From Argopecten irradians (Eukaryota; Mollusca; Bivalvia; Pectinida; Pectinidae), in assembly GCF_041381155.1 (NCBI RefSeq), contig NC_091142.1, positions 36,691,604 through 36,755,603 on the forward strand: a DNA stretch of 64,000 nucleotides. The letters run 5' to 3'. Positions 12,201 to 25,164 of this stretch are shown piece after piece. How positions within the stretch are numbered: the first letter of the stretch is position 1; each line of letters begins with the position of its first letter. Under the pieces are notes generated by a model. The model ran no database searches and was not told the DNA's origin. It worked only from the letters and a program-made list of their open reading frames with translations. Position numbers and translations under genes: made by a program.

Positions 12201-15200
12201 CATCATCACCACTTGACTATTACGGCCCCATGGGCAAGGTCAACGACATTATCCTTGATAAATATAGAGTGAGGTGCCTCATTTACTGAAGTATATCTTG
12301 CCTAATAACTCAGTGATGCATTACATTACTAAGGGCTGTTCCAGTAAAACATATATGGTAGGGGGGGGGAGGCACTTTGAAATTCGGAGACCCACCAATA
12401 GAAGTGATTTTCAATTTTGTTGACCCACACACATATCTATTTTTTTGTGAACAAGATCATGGTATAGAAGCGATTTAATTTTTTATTTCACTCCGATTTG
12501 TATTTGGATTTACACATTTTGATTTCTAGCATCACCAAAGAGTCCTAGGACAAAATTGCACTTTATATGGTGCAGTGAACTTTTGTTTGATATGCTGCAT
12601 CTACTACTAAATTTGTATAAGGTACAATCCTTGTAGAACCAGCGTAAAATCTTCTAAACATACTGAAGTGTTTCGCAAGCATAATGCAAAAGTAGACATC
12701 TGAACATTCACACTTAAGCTTGTGAACTGCAACTTTTTCCTCGACTTAATACCAGTGAATTTAAATAAAGATCTGTTATTTTGCCAAAACTAATCTGTTG
12801 TTTCCTTGTACCATAGTCAAGTTTGAATGAATATAATATGTTTTAGATAAATAGTCTATCATTATTATATCAAAATACTCAGAAAATAGAATAATAGTTT
12901 TTATTGAAGATGAACTACACATTAAATATTGTCAAAAATTAACATTTTTTTCAATATTTATTTCTGTATTTTTGTAGTCAGGATGACTGAGCAACATTAT
13001 GAAACATAAAACTTGCATTTTATTTCAAAAGGTTACAAATGCTTCAGATAGACCCACCCACAGAAGGGATTTTATTGAAACGCCACCCTGGCACAGAAGT
13101 GATTTTATTTTGAACCCACCATGGCACATTCTATTTTTAAAGTGCCTTCCCTGGGTGCCATATATGTTTTGCTGGAACAGCCCTAAAATAATCCATGCAT
13201 CTATTTCATAATTTGCATATTGCAAACTTATCTTTACTAAAAGCAGAATAATCATCCCTTCCCTCGTTACTCCTAATTATCTCTCCTACATGCTCATATA
13301 GTATAAAATTATCTTCCGTTATCCCTGTGGTATAGAGTTATCTTCCCTACTTACTCCTGCGGTACGGCAGCTGTAGAGAGCACCTGTCGCGGTACATCCT
13401 CAGTTAATGATGTCCGTAACATGTTGCCTTTGTCAGTAAGATTATTTTCCTTGCTGGATGAAGATGACCAAGAGCTGGCTGAAGATTTATTACTCTGATT
13501 ATTTAAATGTTTCTGCTGACAACCACTGGCCCCAGAATTTCCTGGCAGATGTTTAGAATGACCAGTAGAGGAGGCTTGACTAGTCTGGACATTGGACATC
13601 TGTTTAGAGTGACCACTTCCTGTGGATGATTTCCCTGGAGGTTTTGACAGGTTATTTAGACCAACTGTTGCCCCTGGGAGAGATTGGTGGAGTCTGACCC
13701 CTTGAGTCCCTGGTGGCGGTGGAGGGGCTCGAACATTGACCTGGGGCTGGAACTGTGACGGGCGGAGATTCATTTGACCTGACACTGCATGTGGTGCGGT
13801 GGACGGAGGGTAAGATGACCGACCACTGGATTGATCTGTGGAGAGAATCAATTACCGTATACAAAATAAGTAAAATAAAAGCAAAACGAATAATAAAGGA
13901 ATCTAAATGGCAGATGTGTGGGAAGATGGTTTATATCGCCATTACTCAACAAGAGGCCCAGAGGACCTGTATCGCTCACCTGGTTTGTAATGCCAAGTAA
14001 TGTTCTGAATACAAGTTCATTGTTTCTTTTCTGAAGGACTTTGAATATTTACCTCTAATTCCCCTAATGGGCCCCACTCTTTCTGCTCCAGGGGGTCAAA
14101 GCCAAAATTTATACGAATTCTGTTAACCTCAAGGATGTTTCTGGCCAAATTTGGTTGCAATCCATGCAGAACTCTAGGACAAGTAACGATTTATAGGATT
14201 TACCTCTATTACCCCTATTGGGCCCCACCCCTCCTGCCCCAGGGGGGTCAGGGTCACCATTTATGCAAAATCTGATCCCCTTCCCCTAAGGAAGTTTCTG
14301 GCCAAATTTGGTTGTAATCCATGCAGAACTCTAGGACAAGTAGCGATTTATAGGATTTACCTCTTTTACCCCTATTAAGCCCCGCCCCTCCTGCCCCAGG
14401 GGGGTCAGGGTCACCATTTATGCAAAATCTGATCCCCTTCCCCTAAGGAAGTTTCTGGCTGAATTTGGTTGCAATCCATGCAGAACTCTAGGACAAGTAG
14501 CGATTTATATGATTTACCTCTATTACCCCTTTTCGGCCCCGCCCCTCCTGCCCCAGGGGGGTCAGGGTCATCATTTATGCAAAATCTGATCCCCTTCCCC
14601 TAAGGAAGTTTCTGACCAAATTTTGTTAAAATCCATGCAGTACTTTATGACAAGTAGCGATTTAAAGGAAATGTTGACGGACGGACGACGGACGCCGCGC
14701 CATGGCAAAAGCTCACCGGCCCTTCGGGCCAGGTGAGCTAATAACCATTTATATTTTGCTTGAAAAGAAAACCTTTTTTTAAACTAATACATATTTTCTG
14801 ATATTATGTAATAGTATATTAGTCTTAAATGTCCCATATTGCTTCTGATTTTTTTCCTTTTTATTTTGCGAAAAAAACACACTAAGTGGCCCATTGTCTC
14901 AGGTGACCTAAAAAAAAGCAATATTCAGGAATGGGTTTTTTTTTTCAAGTAAACTAATCAGCAGTATTACCTCTCACAGGATCTTTCTCCTCTTCCGAGT
15001 CAGTGGTCTGGAAGTCGGCTGAGTTGGTTATTTGATTTCGGAAGTTCTGTGTCATATGGTTATTGTCCTTCCCTGCTGAAGGATTTCCCTGGAGAAAGAA
15101 ACATAAAATATGAGCCATAACATCAGGTAAAATCATCAGCACCTGGCAAAAGCTTCACATAGGATTTAAACTTGGAACCAAAGGTGGAGTATTAATGTTG

Positions 15201-18200
15201 AAATAATGTATCAACCATTTTTGTGTGTGCTGTGACTGGAATATACCAGTATATCTATACATCCTTCTCAGAATGTGATAAGAAAGAAGAGAAAGTCATG
15301 GTTTTTAATTTTGATTCAATGATCGCTATATTTTAGTAATGAATAATGCTTTAAATGCACCATCTTATCTTCTGATACAATGTCAAAGAACAATCATCCA
15401 GGATAGGGCAGGAAATGAAATAGAGAAATTCAAATATTTTTTTTTTTAAAGATAAGACTTTACACATTGAATGAATAAAACACTTTCTGATGCACAGAAA
15501 ATTTTCAAAGCTTTGAGTTATACGAAGTAATGTTTCTCTAAAAGATGCTTGAGTGTAGAGAATTAAGGTGGGGAAAGTCTAGAAATATTACTTTTCCAGT
15601 TTGTTCTCGTTGTAACCATTCGAGGCGTTTTTTCTCCATCAGTTTGATTTCCTCCTTTAACTCCCCATTCTCTTGTTCAAGCTGCTCAATCTTACTGCGT
15701 TGACGAGATGTACTATTTGTCCAACGTGTGTCTTTCCTTTTCATTTCTTCTTGGAGGTCTTGAAGCTGTACACAACATAATAGAGTCAACAACATTTGAC
15801 CTGAAGGGACAAACCTGTACATTCACCCCAGGTTACATACACTACAATCTGCTTTGATTCTCAGCCTCAGATTCTATTGTACAACCTCTTGTTATAAGGT
15901 TGATTTCTGCTTTGATTCTCAGCCTCAGTTTCTATTGTACAACCTCATGTTATTAGGTTGATTTCTGCTTTGATTCTCAGCCTCAGTTTCTATTGTACAA
16001 CCTCATGTTATAAGGTTGATTTATTATTTACCTGTTTCTTAAGCATTTCAATTTCCTCACGCTCTTTCTTATCTGGTAGTGCTCTGGAAGCCTTCTGGTA
16101 TTTCTCAAACATTTTCTTTTCATGTCTGTAAAACAAGACAATACATATGAGTTTTAATGAATTGCTTTTAATCTAGAAATAGATATCATAGTTATCACCT
16201 TTGAACTTTGACAAGAGATCATTACAGGCACCAACTTACTGTGATGAAGTCTGAGTATTTACTTTCCTGTGATATTTATAAAGATGGTACTGTGTGTGAA
16301 ACCAACTTTCTTTCACATGATATTTATTTCCTCAAATTTCACGAGCAGTTAATTTGCTGCCCTTTATCTCTGTAAATGTATATATGGTAAACCTCACTTA
16401 TATTCATAGATATCTTCATTAACTTTTAAATTTGTGAATGTTAATCTTTGTAAACTTGTTTTCAAATGGATATCATGAAATTTAGTAGCTGAAGTTTTCC
16501 AGAAAATATTTCATTATACTCTAAAACATGAAATGTTCATGTGTTCTTCTGATTTGAAGTTCTCAAAATAATTTGTGAGTAATACACGAAAACAACGAAA
16601 ACAAGGACATAGTCATTCAGATCCCCCACCAATGGAGATATCAAAGCTGAAGTAAGTTTGATTGTGGAGACTTATGTGTATGAAAAAAAAACAGGAAAAA
16701 GGAAGTTGAGCTAAAGAAAGATGGTGTATAATTCAAGTAGAGCGGGGCTGCAATTGTTGAATCAGGTATACAGCCTTGACATTTATATTATACTATATAC
16801 ACAAAGATGGGTGGAGTTTTGCAAAGTAACATTTACCATTTACCATGATATTTTCAGCAATGTTTCCATGGTAACGGAAAAAGTGCAAAAAATGAAAACC
16901 TAAAAATAGCAAAAGGTACGACTAGACCATAAAAAGAATGTGTCTATGAAGTTTCGTGGAAATATCTCTGCTGGTTTTAGAGTTATGCTCCGGAAAGAAC
17001 CTGCTACAAAAATATGATATTTTCAGCAATGTTTCTATGGTTACAGAAAAAAGCACGAAAAGTGAAAACCTAAAAATAGCAAAAGGCACTACTAGACCAT
17101 AAGAACAATGTATCTATGAAATTTCATGGAAATATCTCTGCTGGTTTTAGAGTTGTGCTCCGGAAACGATTCTTACGCAAAAATCTGCCATTTTCAGCAA
17201 TGTTTCCATGGTTACAGAAAAAAGTACAAAAAGTGAAAACCTTAAAATAGCAAAAGGCACTACTAGACCATAAGACTAATGTGCCTATGGAGTTCCGTGC
17301 ATATATCTCAACCGGTTTTCCAGTTATGCTCCGGAAACGAACCTGGTACAAAATATGATATTTTCAGCAATGTTTCCATGGTTACGGAAAAAATGCAAAC
17401 AATGAAAACCTAAAAATAGCAAAAGGCACTACTAGACCATAAGACCAATATGTGTATGAAGTTTCGTGGAAATATTTCTACTGGTTTTAGAGTTATGCTC
17501 CGGAAACCATTCGTACGGACAGACGGACGGAACCCATTTGTATATCCCCTGCCAACTTCGTTGGGCGGGGGATAAAAATTCAACATAACGTTTAAAATCA
17601 AGTATTTGTTCTGCCCTGGTTCACATAAAACCTTTGACAGGTACTTACCTAAGTTTTTTCATTTCTTCTTTCTTATATTCTTGTATGCGCTGGAGTTCTG
17701 CATTTTTTTCTTTCTCAAAATCTCCAATTTCCTTTTTCAATTTTGTTAATCCCTGAGAAGAATTGTTCAGTGAAATTAAGGGAAAGTGTTGGAGTCTAAA
17801 CTTTATTGTATCAATTTCTAATACATGTAGACCAAAATGTGGTTTTGGTGAGGTAAAAATTAGTTATTTTCAATTTCCACAATATTTCACTGTTTTCACC
17901 TTTGAGCTTGAATGTGTTTGTACATCCAGACTCACTAGAAATGACCTGTACTTTACCATTACTGACTACATATTGTACTGATACTTATAGGGAGAAAACT
18001 GAACATTTGGACTCATTAACCAGTAAAGGGTCTTATATAGGACTAATTTTCTGTAAATTTGATATCAATGTTTGCTTCAAAATATCCTATATGATAACAT
18101 CACCATAAATGTTTTCGAAAAAAAGGAGCAAAATTTACCTCTTCTCTCTCTTTCCGTAATTTCTCTAAATTTGCATTTTCACTTCTGAACTTCTCAATTT

Positions 18201-21200
18201 CTTTTTCCAGCTCAGCAAGTTTCTCTCTGAGAATCTTGGACTGAACACCATCACCAGTGGAGGCTGAGTTGTTGGCAGGCATCTTCTGCTCCTAAAGTTG
18301 TAAACAATCGTACAATTATTTTACCAAAAAACTTCCAGTGAACAATGAAAATACACTTAGAAATAAATCTTCTAAATTTACAGTATATTCTACTGAGGGG
18401 ATCACAAAATAAAGAAAGTGTATCCACAATGGTGGAGAAGTTCTTAGTATTTAATAGTCCATCTAATAACAATTAAAATATGGCATATTTAATCTGACCA
18501 TATACAATATTGTACTTCAAGGACAACAAAAAAATTGAATATTATGAATATTTTTCAGAGTGAATAATTACCAGTATCTCATTTCAGGAGACAATACAAT
18601 AATTAGGTTAATATAATAATACTATTTTGAAATTTTACAGAGTACGGACTATTAAACGGCTAGACAATATGTGTAAAAATATCACTTTTAGTACAGTATT
18701 GTTTGTTTTCTGTTGATAACCAGCCTGGATGATAATTACAGACAAATCTGAGAATATCTTACCTGTAGTTGCTGTAGTTTGGATGGCTGAGGTTTGAGTT
18801 TGGGGAACAATCGAGTCATTAGATTAGAAGTGGGAGGAGTCCCGTCACTGCCTGCAGTACCGGCAACACCTGGTGATGGATAAAATAATTAAAGAAACAG
18901 GACATACAGTGGCTGTATTGATACAAAACAAACTTCAGCTGCAGATTTAACAGATTAACCACAAAACTTCATCTTTACTTTACTTTGTTTCACCAAACGC
19001 TCTTTAAAACACTCAAGTTTCATGAGATTAAATCACACCTGTTTTTGACTTCTCTTGCTCCGAACTCTTGCGTGGTGATTTTGATTTCAATGTAGTCTCA
19101 CCCCACTCCTCATCATCATCAAAGTCATCATCATCATCGTCGTCACTTTCCTCTGTTTTCTCCTCCACTTTTCTCCGACCTTCCCCCTGGTTAGGGTTCA
19201 CTGCTTTGGTCTCTAAAAATGACTGAATTTGTGACCTGGAACCCTTAGCACTGATTTTCAAGGCCGAATAGGATGTGTCACTATCATTTCCAGAATTTTC
19301 ATCTCCATCTTTTGACGATAAGTCTGATGAAATTCTAGGACTAGAAAATTTGCCATGAATTTGAAAATCATTATCATTATCAGTGTCATCTTCCTCTTCA
19401 TTCTCTGTAACTTTTTCTTTCACTTGCGATAGAGAACTAGGAACTTTAGCACCATGTGACGTGGGTAAAACATCACGTGAGATAACAATAGGAGATTTAG
19501 ACTGAGGTACATAGGCACTTGAGTTAAAACTAAGATTGAAATTATCTTCACTCTGCTCTCCATAATTAGACGATACATATCCCTTTTCAGTTCCTTGTGA
19601 AAATTGTGACTGAGTAGGTACAGCACCGGGGTTTAGTTTCTGTAAAAGACTAGACACAGTACTCATTGTAGATCTATCCTCCTTTGTTGCTACTTTCCTA
19701 GTCATAACTTTAGACGGAGATCTGGGAAAAAATGTTTCCGAGTCACCATCAGAATTATTGTCATTACGATTGTTTAGCACAAAGTGATCCTGCTCTGTTT
19801 GAGCACCTGAACTGGAGAAATTACTTTTTGTCTGTTTCACATTCTCTATCACTTCATCTGAGTCATCTGATGAAGTTTCGTCTTCCTCCTCATCATCATC
19901 GTCATCTGAACTTTCCTCTTCATCGTTTCTATCCTCAGACTCACTACTATCTGTGTCACTCCAGGATTCGTCATCTTCCTCAATTCTGGGAGAAAGTTTA
20001 GACTTCATTTCCATATCCCCATGTTTGGGCATCAGTTTTTTAGTTTCTCTTGTATCTTGAAGTTTGGAATTGTCAGTCCTGTAAAAATGTAGAAAGACAA
20101 TTAGAATACAACATTAATGAATAAAAATGATAAAATATTATTTACTACATGTACCTCAAGAGGTCTGAACTAAAGTGTATTTTTGTGTTTCTTGAAAATT
20201 AGTCAATAATTTATATCAAATAGCAATTTTCCCAGCTATACTTAGCATTTGATAGATTATTACTAACGACACAACTAACAGGGGTCCTACGTTAATTACT
20301 GTCATGATGTTTTGTATAATTTTATATTATTGACATGTAGCAGATTACCTTGATGGTGCCGTGGGTGGGTCCTTCTTGATGTTGGCCTCCAGCTGTTTAG
20401 CTACAGACTGTCGGGGAGACTGGAACAAAAACACACTCAGTATACAACGACGGTTTAAATATTCTACCCACCACATCTTAGATATTAAAATTCTTACTTT
20501 TATCATAAACGAAATTTTAGTTTTGTGGCTAATCTTAATAAAATATCAGATACAACAGACTTAATCAAAAGGTTAATTTTCTTGACAGATTTGCATGTTC
20601 ATGATTTAGTCCAAAGCTAGCTCTCTCTCCAGCCATAAATTATGTTTTATTATTTAATTTATAGGTGATTTGTTTTGTCATGTAAACTTCGTTATGAAAG
20701 TTTACTACATAAAAAGCTAATAGTAACATGAAAAAATTTCTGCAATAGAGAAAATCTTTCCTGCTGTTTCGTATTGATATGACCACTCACCTGTTGTCGT
20801 TTTGGAGGTTGTTGAAACTGTCGCAGTCTATCTCGCTGCATTACCTTGACCACTACAGATGAATTACTACAGAAGGAAGCATTATCTGCAAAATTCTCCA
20901 GCATTTCAAATTCATCCAAATCCTCTTGTTCCATCTGTAAAAGATCATTAAGGAGTTTTGGTTATGAAACATTTTTGGCACAAACCAGTGTAACTTAATC
21001 TTAAAATCAAGTATATAATTTTAGAATAACACTCAATTAAATCTCAAATCAAAAATACAATGAAAATCACGAATTCTAATCTCCAATTCTTTAATTATAG
21101 CTAATCACGATATGAACAAGGCATCAACATCAATTAAAGCGGGTCTTTGTAATTCAAATTTATGGTCAACTCTGTTAATCCATGATGATATATTTCAATG

Positions 21201-24200
21201 AATAGAATTTTACTGACAATTTACTATATCAGGTGTTTCTTTATGAAATCAATAAATAATTACAATTCTTTAATAACCAATACTACAAATGACATTCATT
21301 TTACATGACAGAGAGAAAAAAGCCTACCTCTGCATTTATCTCCCTTTGTTGTAGCTTTTCAATGAAGGAGGTATCATCTGGTATAGAATCAGGTGCTTTC
21401 GATATTCTTGAAGGAATACGTGATTTGATCTCCTCAATTTCAAGTTGGCGATTACTTTGTCCCTTTGATCTTTCCTGGTCACCATTTCCTTGACCTATAT
21501 AATTTTCACGAATAGGAATTTGAGATTCACCTGATCTTTGACCTTCTCCCTTTAAGTTTGTATCACTGGCTTGCTTATAAACTGGTCTCTGATTGGTTGA
21601 TCCAGATTTAGGTTGAATTGATGATTGGTTGGTGTCTTTCTGCTGACTCCTAGGTGATGTCTTTAGAACAAGCTTTGTCTGCGGTTGCTGAAAAAACAAT
21701 AAACTCTTAATCCATCTTACAGTGCAGGAATGATATTCTTAAATCTACATTATGTGGCAGACTCAAATGTCATTATTCATTTCATCAATCATTTTCTGAA
21801 TTATTTACTGACTTTTCATTATATTTTTGTGGAATGATTTCATGCCAATCAGATAATTACAATAGAGCTAACAATATCTACAGTCCTAACACTCTAGCTA
21901 CAAACATATAATGCCCCTGGACACTCGAAATTCAATTTACCTTGGTTTTTCCCCGTGGAGACTTGACAATTCAATTTACCTTGGTTTTTCCATGTGGAGA
22001 CTTGACAATTCAATTTACCTTGGCTTTTCCCTGCGGAGACTCGACAATTCAATTTACCTTGGTTTTTCCCCGTGGAGACTTGACAGCAGGTTTAGTGGAA
22101 GGTTTACTACTGGGTTTACTGGATGGCACTGCTTTGTTCTCTTTGCTAGACAAAGTGACCTCCCTTTTACTCCCTGCCTGTTTAACGGCCCCTTTTGTCA
22201 AGCCAAACCGCGCCAATCCTTGGCCTCTCTTCAGGAAAGGTCTCCTCGGACTCTGAGTGGAATCCTCTTCATTCGCTCGTAACTATGGAAACAAAAAAAT
22301 CAAATTCTTCAGATAATACCTTTTTTTTTCATTGCCAAAAGGATTTGTTTTTCATTATTGTTATTTTATTTTTTTCATATCGGAGCTATAAAAACACATC
22401 ATCATATATCAAAGTAAAAAACTTGAGTCGAGTAATAGCAACAAAAAAGAAAACAAATTTACCCTCTCCTCTTCTTCTCGAAGTTGTTCTTCCAGCATTT
22501 GTTCAAATGTTTTCTTACCTGAACAAAAAAGAGAATTTAGATAAAACAACATTGAGAGAAATGATGATTTCAGCATTTCTCTAACTGTTAAATCTAATAT
22601 AAGGGATATGTACATCTTACTTCTTTGGTTTAAAGAGTTATCTTATGTAAACTCTAATATTCCCTAACAGCAAATTTGAATTACCATATAATATTTGAAT
22701 ATTATTATTCTATACTAAATAATCAGAAACTGAGCTACGTCTTAAAATTCTCTTGGGTTTTTCCTACATCCAAAATGTGATTTTTTTTGTCCAGAACATG
22801 GTCATCATTAATCATTCTGTTAATTATAATTAGACCTGGTAATTTATAAAATTCATGTTTGGTCTTTCTAGATCATATACTTCATTCATCAGAGCTAAAT
22901 CAAGCAAACCCTTAAATTGATGATAATGACAACAAAAGGGAAATCTATCCCTGCATATTGTCTTCACATCAAAAGTGACAGAAAAACTTGAGTGAAAGTG
23001 TAAGTATGACGTTACTTACCAGCCACCAAAGGCTTGATTGGTCTCTCATCAGGCTGTAACATGTCGTCCTGTAACAGTAACATCAGTCAAAATGAACAGA
23101 TTTTGTGAAAAGCAATGCAGACTGCTTCCTTTCTACTGCATCGAATATTCACACTTTTTCATTTCTTTTGCTATATATTGTGACCTACACTCTTAAGTCT
23201 ATTTCAACATATAACATAACTATACTCAACGTCACCAAAGGTAACATACCTCCTTAATCTTTAAGTCACCTTAACTATACATCCCTATTGATATAGAATT
23301 GTGTCATTAAATAAATTATTTACGTTGTATCCTCTTTCCAATGTTTCTTCATTCTCATTTTCCTCTGACTCATCATCTTCATCTAATGGATACTGTTCTA
23401 GCTCATCACCGATTTCATCATCTCTGTCATCTCCAGCTGTGGCCTCATTCTGGTGAACATAACCACTTTCTCCCACCTTGTTTGGTTGATGGTCAAGAGG
23501 ACTGGAAGATAATCGTAATGTCCCAATGCCTTCGTCCATTTCTAAATCATTGCTACCAAATGCTGAAGACCTTTTACTCTTGTCTAGTTTTCCCTGAAAC
23601 ATAACCAAACAATTATAGTGTTTACACATCAATAACGATAAACAGTTTGGTAAAAAAACCTATATAAATTGTTAACTAACACAACAAAATGATTAATGCA
23701 AAAGTTAAAACGGCAGTACAAAGGGGGGCATACCTTAGATCAAATATGGAAAGTCTACATATGAAAAAACAACAGTGGTAACATATCAATCCAAATTAGT
23801 TCATTGCTAGAACTCTTGGAAGCTGAAAATGTTTCCTTTCTATTCCTTTTCAGAATTTATTAGAAATCAATCCATCACAATTTGTTTCTCACCTGAGTCC
23901 GTCCTGGTTTTGTGGGAGCCATGTGACCCTGAGAAGGCATTGATTGGAACACCTGAGAGGGAGCCAATGTCTTCTGGTGGGTTCCTCGATGATGTGTAGT
24001 GGGATTTGCCATACTGTTATTACGTTCACCCACCTCTGATACAGACTCTAGATTAGGAAACTCGTCAGTCATCGCCTGGCTCCCAGTCGCCGAGTTTGTA
24101 TCACTGAACAAATCCGGATTTGTTTTAACTTCGTCGTTTTCTTCATCGAGGTTGACATACATCACAGGGCGAGGTATCTGTCCACCAGCTTGCTGCTGAA

Positions 24201-25129
24201 ATTGATCAAATGGTATTTGATGTCTAAATATGAAGGTAGCCTAGAAGCCATTGGCTTAATAAAGGCAAAACATCAAGTATGTCTTAGTAAAGATCAAGCA
24301 TTAGGTATGTCAGGTATAACAATACATATTATTGTAAAAGGGTTTTACCTAATACTACTGAATTATTATAAACATCTGCTGAACAATAAAACATTGAAAT
24401 AGCACATAAACCTGTATATATACATCATTCTAATTGAGTTTAAATAAATAGTCAGACTGCAAAACACATTAAAATCTCACTTTTGAATTTCCGTTTGATT
24501 TTGTTTGTAACTAACCTCTGCCATGCCTGGTGGTAAAGACTGGACGTTAGGGGGCCTCTGTATACTGCCGTTTTGCATCATTGGAGGAAAGTTTGGCCCC
24601 TGTCCCCGTTGTCTAATGGGAGGAGTTCTGGTAGGGCACATAGAGTTATCCATCTGACTGTTCTGTTTACCAGCTGAAATAAAACATAAACAGAAGACAT
24701 CAATGTGAGAAGAATTTAGAAGGTTATTTGAATGGGCTCCTGTCTTAAATTTGATGACTTTTGGGAAACTTTCAAAAACATGTGATCCGGGAATGTGGGA
24801 AGTTACAAAAACTTATAAACAAATCTGTGGTAGTGTGTAGGAGGCCTACTTACACCACTGTGAATCACGCTGTTTAGCGATGAGTGCCTGTGTACGCTGT
24901 TGTTCTGACTTCAGAGCTTCTAACTGCATCTGTTGTTGTTTCATAAGCATGTCTTGCTGCTGAAGCTGCCATGACCGCAGTTCTTTAAAGCGCTGGAGAA
25001 GCCGAGCTTGTTCCATGTTCTGTTGTTGTTCAAGAATTTCCATAGTGGCATCTATAAGAAGAAAAACATCCTTTAAGTACATAAAAATAATCTTTCTGAT
25101 AAATTATTAATTTTGCTTGATGCATTATT

Positions 25130-25164
<35 letters not shown>

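Noticed and set aside
22195-22584. Plus-strand frames over CENPJ exons and introns
   Set aside because: Antisense shadows of the well-supported minus-strand exons.
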